33,589 nucleotides of DNA from RGIG8709 sp045537065 (GTDB taxonomy: Bacteria > Bacillota > Clostridia > Monoglobales > Monoglobaceae). The stretch lies in the NCBI GenBank assembly GCA_045537065.1, contig JAZSOT010000057.1, forward strand, positions 1 through 33,589, given 5' to 3'. The notes under the pieces are model-generated. The model searched no databases, had not been told where the DNA came from, and saw only the letters and a program-made list of their open reading frames with translations. Below are positions 24,783 through 33,342 of this stretch, piece by piece; the first letter of the stretch is position 1; each line of letters starts with the position of its first letter. Made by a program: the position numbers and the translations under genes.

Positions 24783-26210
24783 ATGAACTATACTATGTTG
24801 ACCGATTTTTATGAAATAACAATGGCAAATGGTTATTTTGAAAACGGTATGCATGAAAAAATCGCATATTTTGATATGTTTTTCAGAAGAGTGCCCGATG
24901 ATGGCGGATATGCTATTATGGCAGGGGTTGAGCAGGTTATTGATTACCTTAAAAACCTTAAATTTAATGAAGAGGATATTAACTATCTGAGATCGAAAAA
25001 GATTTTTAATGAAAAATTTATTGAATATTTGAAAAATTTTGAATTTTCTTGCGATGTTTGGGCTATTCCTGAAGGAACACCGATTTTTCCGGGAGAACCT
25101 ATTGTTGTTGTTAGAGGTCCGCTTATCCAAGCTCAGTTTATTGAAACGATGGTTCTTCTCACAATAAATCATCAAAGTCTTATTGCAACCAAAACAAGCC
25201 GAATTGTAAGAGCTGCTGAGGGCAGACCGGTTATGGAGTTTGGTTCCCGCCGTGCTCAGGGAGGAGACGGTGCAATTTATGGTGCAAGAGCTGCATATAT
25301 AGGTGGTGCAGTTGGTACAGCGTGTACTATTTCTGACAGGATGTTTGACGTTCCTGCACTTGGTACGATGGCTCACAGCTGGGTGCAGTCATTTGACAGT
25401 GAATATGAGGCGTTTGAGGCTTATGCCCGTTCTTATCCTGAAAACTGCACATTATTGGTTGACACATATAATGTTTTAAAATCAGGTATCCCTAACGCTA
25501 TAAAAGTTTTTGATGAGGTTTTAAAGCCTATGGGAGTACGTCCTAAGGGTGTCAGAATTGATAGCGGTGATATAACATATCTTACTAAAAAGACGAGAAA
25601 AATGCTTGATGATGCAGGGTATTCTGATGTTTCCATTGTTATATCAAATTCACTGGATGAATATATTATTCAGGGAATTTTAAAACAGGGGGCAAAGGTT
25701 GATTCCTTTGGAGTCGGAGAAAGACTTATAACCTCAAAATCAGAACCCGTCTTTGGTGGTGTTTATAAGCTTTCGGCTATTGAAAACAATGGTGAAATTA
25801 TACCTAAAATAAAAATAAGTGAAAATGTTGCCAAGATAACAATTCCATGTTTTAAAACTTTATACAGACTTTTTTCAAATGAAACAGGACAAGCTATTGC
25901 TGATGTTATAACATTGCATGATGAAGAAATAAATGAAAATGAAGAGTATGTTTTGTTTGATCCTGAACATACATGGAAGAGAAAAACTGTGAAAAATTTC
26001 ACAGCAAGAAAGTTACTTGTTCCTATTTTTAAAGCTGGAAAATGTGTTTATGAGTCACCAAAGCTTAGTGATATTAAAGCCTACTGCAAGGAAGAGCTTG
26101 ATAAAATCTGGGATGAGGTTAAAAGATTTGAAAATCCGCATATTTACTATGTTGATTTATCTCAAAAATTATGGGATATAAAATATAAGCTTTTATCAGA
26201 TAATATATAA
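24783..26210 (+). CDS. pncB: Nicotinate phosphoribosyltransferase
   Basis: A 475-residue enzyme that joins nicotinate and PRPP to form nicotinate mononucleotide in NAD salvage (Preiss-Handler route), helped by ATP. The N terminus LTDFYEITMANGY, the EFGSRRAQGGDGAIYGARAA block, and RIDSGDITYLTKK with the later DSFGVGERLITSK phosphate-binding region are typical of this type II phosphoribosyltransferase. The length fits the clostridial form. GGAG at 24770-24773 serves the ATG. It is the first gene after a strong promoter and is followed after 21 bases by a PRPP synthetase gene, which supplies its co-substrate. Confidence 0.95.
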   Translation: MNYTMLTDFYEITMANGYFENGMHEKIAYFDMFFRRVPDDGGYAIMAGVEQVIDYLKNLKFNEEDINYLRSKKIFNEKFIEYLKNFEFSCDVWAIPEGTPIFPGEPIVVVRGPLIQAQFIETMVLLTINHQSLIATKTSRIVRAAEGRPVMEFGSRRAQGGDGAIYGARAAYIGGAVGTACTISDRMFDVPALGTMAHSWVQSFDSEYEAFEAYARSYPENCTLLVDTYNVLKSGIPNAIKVFDEVLKPMGVRPKGVRIDSGDITYLTKKTRKMLDDAGYSDVSIVISNSLDEYIIQGILKQGAKVDSFGVGERLITSKSEPVFGGVYKLSAIENNGEIIPKIKISENVAKITIPCFKTLYRLFSNETGQAIADVITLHDEEINENEEYVLFDPEHTWKRKTVKNFTARKLLVPIFKAGKCVYESPKLSDIKAYCKEELDKIWDEVKRFENPHIYYVDLSQKLWDIKYKLLSDNI

Positions 26211-26231
26211 TTTTTTCAAAGGAGAACACAT

Positions 26232-27359
26232 ATGAAATCAACAATTGAATCCTACAATCTTGGAAGACTTGGAGTTATTGGAATGAACGGCTGTGAGGAT
26301 TTTTGCAGCAGAGTAGATTATCATCTTAAAAACTTTAATGATGATATTCAAAACTTAGGTTCTTTTTTGCTCCCGATAAAAACAAATCGTTTTGGAACAG
26401 GAGAAGCAAAAGCAACACTTCTTCATTCAGCAAGAACTTATGATGTATATATTGTAGTAGATGTGTTTAACTATGGTGTAACATATAAAATGTACGGAAT
26501 GGATGTTCCTATGAGTCCTGATGACCATTTTCAGGATTTAAAGCGTGTTATTTCTGCAATTGGCGGAAAGGCAAAGAGAATTACCGTTATAATGCCTATG
26601 CTTTATGAGGGAAGACAGCATAAAAGACAATCAAGAGAGTCCCTTGACTGTGCTGTATGTCTTCAGGAACTTGTTAATATGGGTGTTTCAAATATAATCA
26701 CATTTGATGCACATGATCCTCGTGTTCAAAATGCTATTCCTTTGAAGAGCTTTGAAAATATTCAGCCTACATATCAAATGATAAAAGCTTGTTTAAAATT
26801 TGACAAAGATATTATTTTAAATAAGGATAAAACAATGATTGTTTCTCCTGATGAAGGTGCTATGTCAAGATGTATGTATTATTCTTCTGTTCTTGGAATG
26901 GAACTCGGTATGTTCTATAAGAGACGTGATTACTCAACAGTTGTTGACGGAAAAAATCCTATTGTTGCACACGAATTTCTTGGTTCTTCAGTTGAAGGCA
27001 AAAATATTATTGTTGTTGATGATATGATTGCATCGGGCGATTCAATGATTGATGTTTCAAAAGAACTCAAGAAGAGAAAAGCTTCCAGAGTGTTTGTTTT
27101 CTCTACTTTTGGCTTGTTTACAGAAGGTTTTGAAAGATTTGATAAAGCGTATAAGGATAATATAATTGACGGTGTTTTCACAACAAATCTTATTTATGCA
27201 AAACCTGAGCTTTTGGAAAAACCGTGGTATCACAGAGTTGATATGTCAAAGTATATTGCTCTTCTTATCAGTGAGCTTAATGCAGAACATTCAATAAGCG
27301 ATCTTCTTAATCCTATTTCAAGAATTAAAAATATTCTTGAAAAGTATAAGAATCAATAA
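26232..27359 (+). CDS. Ribose-phosphate pyrophosphokinase (divergent PRPP synthetase)
   Basis: A 375-residue member of the PRPP synthetase family, about 60 residues longer than the standard Prs. The PRPP-binding loop VVDDMIASGDSM is clear, a SPDEGAMSR segment matches the family's conserved SPDxGG region, and EGRQHKRQSRE takes the place of the usual YARQDRK-type ATP loop. The enzyme would make PRPP from ribose 5-phosphate and ATP. Its place right behind pncB suggests PRPP made for NAD salvage rather than as the cell's general supply; PRPP also feeds HisG. A standard Prs is probably encoded elsewhere. AAAGGAG precedes the ATG. Confidence 0.88.
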   Translation: MKSTIESYNLGRLGVIGMNGCEDFCSRVDYHLKNFNDDIQNLGSFLLPIKTNRFGTGEAKATLLHSARTYDVYIVVDVFNYGVTYKMYGMDVPMSPDDHFQDLKRVISAIGGKAKRITVIMPMLYEGRQHKRQSRESLDCAVCLQELVNMGVSNIITFDAHDPRVQNAIPLKSFENIQPTYQMIKACLKFDKDIILNKDKTMIVSPDEGAMSRCMYYSSVLGMELGMFYKRRDYSTVVDGKNPIVAHEFLGSSVEGKNIIVVDDMIASGDSMIDVSKELKKRKASRVFVFSTFGLFTEGFERFDKAYKDNIIDGVFTTNLIYAKPELLEKPWYHRVDMSKYIALLISELNAEHSISDLLNPISRIKNILEKYKNQ

Positions 27360-27375
27360 GTTAAAGGTGATATAA

Positions 27376-27828
27376 ATGAAAAGAGCTATATTTGGTATAA
27401 TAATTTTTACATTGATCTTTTCTTTTAGTTTTGAGTGTTTTTCTGTTGGACCAAGCAGTATTCTGATAAATGGAGAATTTGCTGAAATTCCTGATGATAT
27501 GGGAAGTATAAAGGCTTTCTCTGACAGAACTTTTGTCCCTGTTAGATTTGTTCTTGAATATTTTGCATACGATGTATCCTGGGATGATGAAGATGATGTT
27601 GTTTTTGGCAGGTCCCGCAATGGTGATGTTTTTGTTATGCAGGTTGGAAGTCCTGTGCTTTTGTTCAGAGAAAAAAATATGCAATCAAAAAAAATAACAA
27701 TGGATGTTACTCCATTACTAATTGCCGAAGAGGGCAGAACTTATGTGCCAATCAGATTCCTTGCTGAGGCAATAGGGTATAAGGTTGGTTATGATAATTT
27801 AACCGGAACTGTTATGCTTGATAAATGA
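27376..27828 (+). CDS. Secreted stalk-domain (copper amine oxidase N-terminal-like) protein
   Basis: A 150-residue protein with an N-terminal signal peptide (hydrophobic 4-20) and two copies of the stalk-domain repeat: RTFVPVRFVLEYFAYDVSW (51-69) and RTYVPIRFLAEAIGYKV (121-137). Such domains occur in many secreted clostridial proteins, named after the amine oxidase N terminus, and have no oxidase activity on their own. It is the third gene of the pncB transcript, 16 bases after the PRPP synthetase, and has no obvious link to NAD metabolism. A wall-associated or extracellular binding role is a guess. Confidence 0.85.
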   Translation: MKRAIFGIIIFTLIFSFSFECFSVGPSSILINGEFAEIPDDMGSIKAFSDRTFVPVRFVLEYFAYDVSWDDEDDVVFGRSRNGDVFVMQVGSPVLLFREKNMQSKKITMDVTPLLIAEEGRTYVPIRFLAEAIGYKVGYDNLTGTVMLDK

Positions 27829-27836
27829 TGATTTTT

Positions 27837-27878
27837 AATGGCTGTGACAAAATATTAATGTTGTTACAGTCATTTTTT
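27837..27878 (+). terminator. Terminator after the stalk-domain gene
   Basis: AATGGCTGTGACAA (27837-27850) pairs over 14 positions, two of them G-U, with TTGTTACAGTCATT (27861-27874) around a 10-base loop, with T residues to 27878. Only 22 bases remain before recR, with no promoter in them that I can see. Confidence 0.85.
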
Positions 27879-27900
27879 ATTTAAAGAGGGTAGTTGTATT

Positions 27901-28500
27901 ATGGATTATTATGTTGGACCACTCCAAAATTTAATAGAGGAATTTGAAAAACTTCCGGGAATAGGCAGTAAAACAGCACATAGACTTGCTTATTTTATTT
28001 TAAACCAGCCTATTGAAAAAGCCCAAAAATTTGCCGATGCACTTGTATCTGCTAAAAAGAACACCTGTTATTGCAGTGTTTGTCAAAATTTGTCGGACAG
28101 TGATGTTTGCTCAATTTGCAGAAATCCTGTAAGGGATAAAAGTATTATTTGTGTTGCAGAAAGTCCAAGAGATGTTTTGCAGATGGAAAAAACAAATGAA
28201 TTTAAAGGTGTTTATCATGTTCTTCATGGGGCGATTTCTCCTATGGATAACGTTGGACCTGATGATATAAAGATTAAGGAGCTTGTAGCCAGAATTTCTT
28301 CGGGAGATGTAAAAGAGGTTATTATGGCAACCAATCCAAACCTTGAGGGTGAAACAACAGCTATGTATATTTCAAAGCTTATAAAGCCTTTTGGTGTTAA
28401 GGTAACAAGAATAGCCCATGGCGTTCCGGTCGGCGGAGAGCTTGAATTTGCAGATGAGGTAACCCTTTCCAAAGCCCTAGAATGGCGTGTTGAAATATGA
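27901..28500 (+). CDS. recR: Recombination mediator RecR
   Basis: A 199-residue DNA-binding protein that works with RecF/RecO to load RecA at gaps. Order: N-terminal helix-hairpin-helix (LPGIGSKTAHRLAY, 18-31), a C4 zinc finger C58-x2-C61-x8-C70-x2-C73, a Toprim domain (about 80-175) and the C-terminal Walker B-like part with GVPVGGELEFAD. The length is standard. Many Firmicutes carry recR next to dnaX and ybaB; here the upstream genes are different. Its stop overlaps the queG start by 4 bases (ATGA). Transcription must come by read-through of the hairpin at 27837 or from a weak promoter I cannot identify. Confidence 0.97.
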   Translation: MDYYVGPLQNLIEEFEKLPGIGSKTAHRLAYFILNQPIEKAQKFADALVSAKKNTCYCSVCQNLSDSDVCSICRNPVRDKSIICVAESPRDVLQMEKTNEFKGVYHVLHGAISPMDNVGPDDIKIKELVARISSGDVKEVIMATNPNLEGETTAMYISKLIKPFGVKVTRIAHGVPVGGELEFADEVTLSKALEWRVEI

Positions 28501-29264
28501 TTAAGGAGAAAATATCCGATATAGCGAATAAACAAGGTATAGAAGTATTTGGATTTAATTCTGATGCTTTTGTTGCTCTTTTTCCCTATTATGTGAAAGA
28601 ATCAGGGAATATTTCTCTATATGCAAGAAGCATTGATTATCACAAGGTTATAAAGAGTAAGCTTTTTCCCATTAAAGAATATCTTGAGTCTGTTGGTGCT
28701 GAAAATGTAATTATACACTGTGATAACGGTGAATATAACGATAGAGATGCAGCTTTTAGGGCGGGGCTTGGTTTTTATGGTAAAAATAACCTTTTGATTA
28801 ATCAAAAATATGGGTCTTATTTTTTTATCGGACAAGTTGTTCACAATTTGCCTATAGGAGAAGACCATTCTGTTGAAACTAAGTGTTTAGAATGTAATAA
28901 ATGTATTGAAAACTGTATAACCGGAACTCTTTGCAAGGGTTATAATAAGTATGATTGTTTGTCAGATATAACTCAAAGAAAAGGTGATTTATCAGAGGAG
29001 GAGAAACGATTTATAGTTGACGGCGGATTATGCTGGGGATGTGATATGTGTCAGATAGTTTGCCCTCATAACGAAAAGCTTGGTAACACCGCTATCCCGG
29101 AATTTTTGGAAAGAAGAATTTGTTCGTTTAATCTGAGTGATTTAGAAAATATTTCGGAAAAGGAATTTAAAAGGAAGTACGGAGAGTATGCCTTTGCCTG
29201 GCGAGGAGGAAAGGTCATAAAACGAAATCTTGATATTTTGAGGAATGTATATGAAGAAAAATGA
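28497..29264 (+). CDS. queG: Epoxyqueuosine reductase family protein, short form
   Basis: A 255-residue iron-sulfur protein of the QueG family, which reduces epoxyqueuosine to queuosine in tRNA using cobalamin. Two 4Fe-4S motifs are clear: C130-x2-C133-x2-C136-x3-C140 and C179-x2-C182-x2-C185-x3-C189 followed by Pro. The catalytic Asp is probably D76 in the DNGEYNDRD stretch before RAGLGFYGKNNLL. It is shorter than typical QueG (over 300) and lacks the C-terminal HEAT-like part, so a related but different reductase role is possible. The ATGA overlap with recR and the 14-base overlap with rlmD indicate one transcript. Confidence 0.8.
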   Translation: MIKEKISDIANKQGIEVFGFNSDAFVALFPYYVKESGNISLYARSIDYHKVIKSKLFPIKEYLESVGAENVIIHCDNGEYNDRDAAFRAGLGFYGKNNLLINQKYGSYFFIGQVVHNLPIGEDHSVETKCLECNKCIENCITGTLCKGYNKYDCLSDITQRKGDLSEEEKRFIVDGGLCWGCDMCQIVCPHNEKLGNTAIPEFLERRICSFNLSDLENISEKEFKRKYGEYAFAWRGGKVIKRNLDILRNVYEEK

Positions 29265-30579
29265 TATATATGAAATATTAATAACAGGTATATCTGATGA
29301 TGGTTATGGCGTTGGAAGAGCAGAGGGGATGGTTGTTTTTGTTCCATTTGCTTTGATTGGCGAAACTGTTCTTGTTGTTATTATTAAGGTGATGAAATCA
29401 TATTCGGTAGGTAAAATCCTTGATATTGTAAGTCCTTCTGAAAAAAGAATAAAATCTTGTTGTGAATTTTTTTATAAATGCGGTGGATGCTGTTTTCAGA
29501 ATGTAGATTACGAGGAAGAGTTAAAGTATAAAAAGCAGTTTGTCGATGATTGTATTAAAAAAATCTCTAGGCTCTGTTTTGATGTTTCAGAAATTATTGG
29601 AGCAAAAAACACATTTAACTACAGGAATAAATCGCAGTTTCCTGTTTCACCGGATGGTATAGGAATTTATGCTCCGAAAAGTCATAGAGTTATTAATATG
29701 AATAAATGCCTTATACAGGCAGAGAATACGGAAATAATTATTAAGACCGTCAGGGAATGGATGAATAAGTATGATATTCAACCATATGACGAGCAAAGTG
29801 ACACGGGATGTATAAGACATATTTATAGTCGCTCAGGTAAAACCGAAACAATGGTTGTTATTGTAACGAGGACAAAAAAGGTAAAATTTGCAGATGAGCT
29901 TGTGAAAATGCTGAGACAGGCAGATGAAAAAATATGCTCTGTTATGCAGAATATAAATTTAAAGCGTACAAATGTTGTGCTTGGCGAAGAAATAAAGGTT
30001 TTATGGGGAAAGGATTATATAACGGACAGCATAGGTGATAAAAACTTTAAAATTTCTGCATTTTCTTTTTATCAGGTTAATAATGAGCAGACAAAAGTTT
30101 TGTATGATATTGCGGCAAAATTTGCTGATATTAAGAAAACGGATACTGTATGGGATTTGTATTGCGGAATAGGAACTATAGGACAATATATTGCATCCAA
30201 TGCAAAAAAAATTGTTGGAGTTGAAATTATTGATGCAGCTGTAAAAAATGCCGAGGAAAATGCGAAAATTAATAATCTTAAAAATTGCGAATATTTTTGC
30301 GGACCGGCGGAGAAAATTGTTCCGAATTTACTTTCTAAAGGATACACTGCTGACGTAGTTATCGTTGACCCGCCAAGAAAAGGTTGTGATATCAAGCTTC
30401 TTGAAACGGTCGTTAAAAGTAAAAGTAATAAAATTGTATATATTTCTTGTAAGCCATCAACTCTTGCAAGAGATTTGGTTTATTTAACAGAAAACGGATA
30501 TAAAGTATGTAAAATTCAGCCGGTAGATTTGTTTCCAAGAACTTCCCATGTTGAGACTGTTGTGTTGCTTACAAAATAG
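29251..30579 (+). CDS. 23S rRNA (uracil-C5)-methyltransferase RlmD/RlmCD family
   Basis: A 442-residue SAM-dependent RNA methyltransferase of the TrmA/RumA family, which methylates U747 and/or U1939 of 23S rRNA. Order: N-terminal TRAM domain (about 5-60), iron-sulfur cysteines C71-x5-C77-x2-C80 with C153, then the Rossmann domain with DLYCGIGTIG, DPPRKGC and the catalytic C400 in ISCKPSTLARD. The ATG at 29245 touches its own ribosome site (GAGGA, 29240-29244), so the next ATG at 29251 is preferred. Firmicutes enzymes of this family often act on both uracils (RlmCD); which site is used here cannot be told. A terminator follows at once. Confidence 0.93.
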   Translation: MKKNDIYEILITGISDDGYGVGRAEGMVVFVPFALIGETVLVVIIKVMKSYSVGKILDIVSPSEKRIKSCCEFFYKCGGCCFQNVDYEEELKYKKQFVDDCIKKISRLCFDVSEIIGAKNTFNYRNKSQFPVSPDGIGIYAPKSHRVINMNKCLIQAENTEIIIKTVREWMNKYDIQPYDEQSDTGCIRHIYSRSGKTETMVVIVTRTKKVKFADELVKMLRQADEKICSVMQNINLKRTNVVLGEEIKVLWGKDYITDSIGDKNFKISAFSFYQVNNEQTKVLYDIAAKFADIKKTDTVWDLYCGIGTIGQYIASNAKKIVGVEIIDAAVKNAEENAKINNLKNCEYFCGPAEKIVPNLLSKGYTADVVIVDPPRKGCDIKLLETVVKSKSNKIVYISCKPSTLARDLVYLTENGYKVCKIQPVDLFPRTSHVETVVLLTK

Positions 30580-30580
30580 A

Positions 30581-30612
30581 AAAATAAAGACGGCAAAGGT
30601 CGTCTTTATTTT
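30581..30612 (+). terminator. Terminator of recR-queG-rlmD
   Basis: AAAATAAAGACG (30581-30592) pairs perfectly with CGTCTTTATTTT (30601-30612) around an 8-base loop, directly after the methyltransferase stop codon. Confidence 0.85.
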
Positions 30613-30621
30613 ATTTATCTA

Positions 30622-30650
30622 TTGAAAAATGAAAATATTTATGATAGTAT
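30622..30650 (+). promoter_or_regulatory. Promoter of the GNAT-amidohydrolase pair
   Basis: TTGAAA (30622-30627), 17 bases, then TAGTAT (30645-30650). Expected start near 30657; AAAGGAG follows upstream of the ATG at 30684. Confidence 0.65.
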
Positions 30651-30683
30651 GGTAAAAATTAAATATTTAAAGGAGCATGTGTT

Positions 30684-31139
30684 ATGAGTACTGCAGAATT
30701 AGTAAGACTTACTAAAGATGATTATGACCAGCTTATCCCGCTGTTAAATCACGTTTTTAGTATTGCACATAATAATAATTCAGATTTTGAAAAAAATTTG
30801 CCCAAAATGTGTATCAGAGATGACGAGCATATGGGAAAACACTTTGGAATAAGAAAGAACGGTAAAATTGTATCCGCTATAGGGGTTTATCCTCTTCCGG
30901 CAGTAGTTGCTGGGCAGAAAGTTATGTTTTCCACCATGGGAAATCTTGTTACTCTTCCCGAAGAAGAGGGCAATGGTTATATGAGTATTCTTCTTGATGA
31001 GGCTATGAAAGAACTTGAAAAGATTGGTGCTGACGCCTCTAGACTTTGCGGTAATCGACAAAGATACAATCGTTTTGTTTTGAAGCTACAGGCTGGCTTT
31101 ATGATTTCACTTTGTGCCATTATAATACTAAATATGTAA
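30684..31139 (+). pseudogene. Eis-like GNAT acetyltransferase, N-terminal part (frameshifted)
   Basis: This frame encodes the GNAT acetyl-CoA-binding domain: an N-terminal LTKDDYDQLIPLLNHVF, the MFSTMGNLVTLPEEEGNGYMSILLDEAM core (beta-4 and the acyl-CoA loop), and RLCGNRQRYNRF. Family logic ends at codon 131: after the TTTT run at 31073-31076 the expected sequence continues in the -1 frame as CFEATGWLYDFTLCHYNTKY, while this frame runs 20 more unrelated codons to a stop at 31139. One missing T would explain it. Repaired, the protein has about 380 residues, the size of Eis-like GNATs. The start has AAAGGAG and a promoter, so the gene is probably expressed. True mutation, sequencing error and programmed shift are all possible. 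Confidence 0.75.
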
Positions 31140-31825
31140 AGGAAGAAAGTAATATTTCCTTTGTGCCTGTTTCAAAAGATGATACTGAAATGATTAAAAA
31201 AATGAAGGAAATAAATGAAAAAAATCTTTTCTATGTTGACAGAGATAATTTAAGAGATTTTTATCTTGCTGCAACTGCATGGAATCACAAACCGTATGTG
31301 GCAGTAAGACCTGACGGTGAAGTTGTTGGATATATATCTGTTTCACAGGATAATAAAGAAATTGCGGAACACGCAGCTGTTTCTCCTGCTGTAATGAAGG
31401 AAATGCTTGTTCAGTGGGTTAAGATAAATAAAGTTGACGCACACTTTAAACTTATGCCTCATATGATTGAAGAAATTGAGATTATGTCAGCATTCTGTGA
31501 TGATTATTATATTAATTCCCCCTCCAGATTTAAAATTATAAACTTTGCTAAAGTTATTGATGTATTCTTTAAGCTTAAATCTACATACACAGTTATGCCT
31601 GATGTTGATTTTGTTGTTGAAATAGAGGGTTATGGCAGTGTTCATTTAAAATGTAAGAATAATATTCCCGAATGTACATATTCAACAGAAAAAAGTGATA
31701 TTAAGTTAACAAAGCTTGAAGCTACAAGGTTTTTCTTTGACCCGTCTGCAGTATATTTCAAACAAAAGGAAAGAGAAATAGTTTTGCCGCTTCCATTGTC
31801 ATGGAACTTGCAGGATAGAGTTTAA
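31076..31825 (+). pseudogene. Eis-like GNAT acetyltransferase, C-terminal part (frameshifted)
   Basis: This is the continuation of the preceding gene in the -1 frame; the first in-frame ATG is at 31112, but sequence homologous to GNAT proteins begins at 31076, before any start codon, so it is not an independent gene. It encodes the end of the first GNAT domain, a second, degenerate GNAT domain (VAVRPDGEVVGYISVSQD...) and a C-terminal SCP2-like domain (about the last 90 residues; VEIEGYGSVHLKCK and KLTKLEATRFFF). This GNAT-GNAT-SCP2 order is that of the Eis family, which acetylates amines including, in mycobacteria, aminoglycosides. Substrate is unknown. The amidohydrolase gene follows after 23 bases. 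Confidence 0.75.
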
Positions 31826-31848
31826 TTGTTGTTAAACGGAGGTATAAA

Positions 31849-33189
31849 ATGCAGAAAATAATAAGTCAGAATGTAGATAGTTGTAAAAAAGAAATCTATG
31901 ATATTCTGGATTTTATGTGGGATAATCCGGAAACCGGATTTAACGAATGGAAGGCATCTGAGTTTTTAAAACATAAGTTTGAAAAGATTGGCTATGAATG
32001 TATAGTCGCAGAAAATTCCCCGGGGTTTTATACAACCGTTGACACAGGAAGAGTTGGACCGACTATTCTTATTTTTGGTGAACTGGATGCTCTTTTGTGT
32101 CCAACACATTTTCACTGCGACAAGGAAACGGGTGCGGCTCATGTTTGCGGTCATAATGCTCAATGTGCGGCACTTTATGGCGTTGCTGCAGCACTTAAAT
32201 CTCCTGACATTATAAAAGGTCTTTCGGGTAAGATTAAGCTATGTGCTGTCCCTGCGGAAGAAATCGGAGATATTGAATTTCGTAGTAAGCTTATAAGAGA
32301 AGGGAAAATAAGTCATGTTGGAGGCAAAAGGGAGTTTCTGTCCCGTGGCTATTTTGACGATGTTGACCTTGCTTTTATAGTTCACACATTGCCGGGTAAT
32401 GATTATCTGGCGGAAGGCAGAGCAGTTGGACTTATTGCAAAGCGCGCCACCTATAAGGGGATTGCATCCCATGCGGGCGCTGCTCCTCACCTCGGAAAGA
32501 ATGCATTGTATGCGGCAACATTAGGGCTTGCAGCAATAAATTCAATTCGTGAAACTTTTAAAGAAGAAGATTATATTAGAGTTCATCCTGTTATAACAGA
32601 AGGCGGCGGTGCGGTTAACACAATTCCAGATAGAGTTTCTATTGAAAGCTTTGTTCGAGGACTTACTTTTGATGCAATGACATCTGCAAATGAAAAAGTT
32701 AATCGTGCACTTTCGGGGGCTGCAGTCTCAATGGGTTGCGAACTTGAAATCGAAGATTATGTGGGTGCTATGCCACTTACAGATAATAAGATGCTTGGCA
32801 ATATTGCAAAGGATGCTCTATCAAGCATTAAGGCTGATGCAAAATTTACATTTTTTGACCGTATAGATGCGGGAAGTACGGATATGGGAGATATATCGTC
32901 TCTTATTCCGTCTATACACCTATACATTCCCGGAGCTTCAGGCGTTGGTCATGGAAAGGATTATGAAATTACTGACCGTGAAACCGCATGTTTGATATCT
33001 GCAAAATGGCAGATTTCTATGATTAGAATTTTGCTTGAAAATGATGCAGAAAGGGCAAAAAATGTAATAAAATCGTATGTTCCTGAATTTTCATCAAAGG
33101 AAGAAATGTTTGAAAAATTGACACCTTTTGGTGGTGTAAAGAATGTAGTTTCTTATGATGAAAATGGAAAAATTTTGTTTTTACAGTAA
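31849..33189 (+). CDS. M20 family amidohydrolase (AbgB-like)
   Basis: A 446-residue metal-dependent amidohydrolase of the M20D group. Likely metal ligands are C100 and H102 (HVCGHNAQ), the Glu pair E137-E138 (PAEEIGD), H179 (FIVHTLPG) and a C-terminal His in GVGHGKDYE; a conserved Asp lies at D80 (GELDAL). The CGHN form, rather than CGHD, is seen in AbgB-type aminobenzoyl-glutamate hydrolases, so an amide or N-acyl-amino-acid substrate is likely but not determined. The dimerisation domain sits in the middle (SHAGAAPHLGKNAL onward). GGAGG lies upstream of the ATG. It is cotranscribed with the broken GNAT gene and ends at a terminator. Confidence 0.9.
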   Translation: MQKIISQNVDSCKKEIYDILDFMWDNPETGFNEWKASEFLKHKFEKIGYECIVAENSPGFYTTVDTGRVGPTILIFGELDALLCPTHFHCDKETGAAHVCGHNAQCAALYGVAAALKSPDIIKGLSGKIKLCAVPAEEIGDIEFRSKLIREGKISHVGGKREFLSRGYFDDVDLAFIVHTLPGNDYLAEGRAVGLIAKRATYKGIASHAGAAPHLGKNALYAATLGLAAINSIRETFKEEDYIRVHPVITEGGGAVNTIPDRVSIESFVRGLTFDAMTSANEKVNRALSGAAVSMGCELEIEDYVGAMPLTDNKMLGNIAKDALSSIKADAKFTFFDRIDAGSTDMGDISSLIPSIHLYIPGASGVGHGKDYEITDRETACLISAKWQISMIRILLENDAERAKNVIKSYVPEFSSKEEMFEKLTPFGGVKNVVSYDENGKILFLQ

Positions 33190-33209
33190 TTTATTTGCAA
33201 ATATTATAC

Positions 33210-33239
33210 AAAAGAACCTCTTTTTGGGGTTCTTTTTTT
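33210..33239 (+). terminator. Terminator after the amidohydrolase gene
   Basis: AAAAGAACCTC (33210-33220) pairs with GGGGTTCTTTT (33226-33236), one G-U pair, around a 5-base loop, and is followed by T residues to 33239. Confidence 0.9.
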
Positions 33240-33310
33240 ATGCAAATATGTCCGTTTTCTTCATAGCTAACTCCTTTGTATGTAGTATATAATTAGATTT
33301 CTGTTGTAAT

Positions 33311-33342
33311 AAAAAATCCATCATATATTTTTGATGGATTTT
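33311..33342 (-). terminator. Terminator of tRNA-Thr (- strand)
   Basis: AAAATCCATCA (33313-33323) and TGATGGATTTT (33332-33342) form an 11-bp hairpin with an 8-base loop. Read on the - strand it lies directly behind the tRNA CCA end and finishes in a T tract (complement of 33311-33316). Confidence 0.85.

Noticed and set aside
31071..31084. Programmed -1 ribosomal frameshift
   Set aside because: The bases around TTTTG do not form an X-XXY-YYZ slippery heptamer in frame and no strong stem-loop follows; a lost T is simpler, though not excluded.
31112..31825. Independent gene starting at the ATG at 31112
   Set aside because: Homology in this frame begins upstream of that ATG, at 31076, and the ATG has no ribosome site; the piece is the continuation of the frameshifted GNAT gene.
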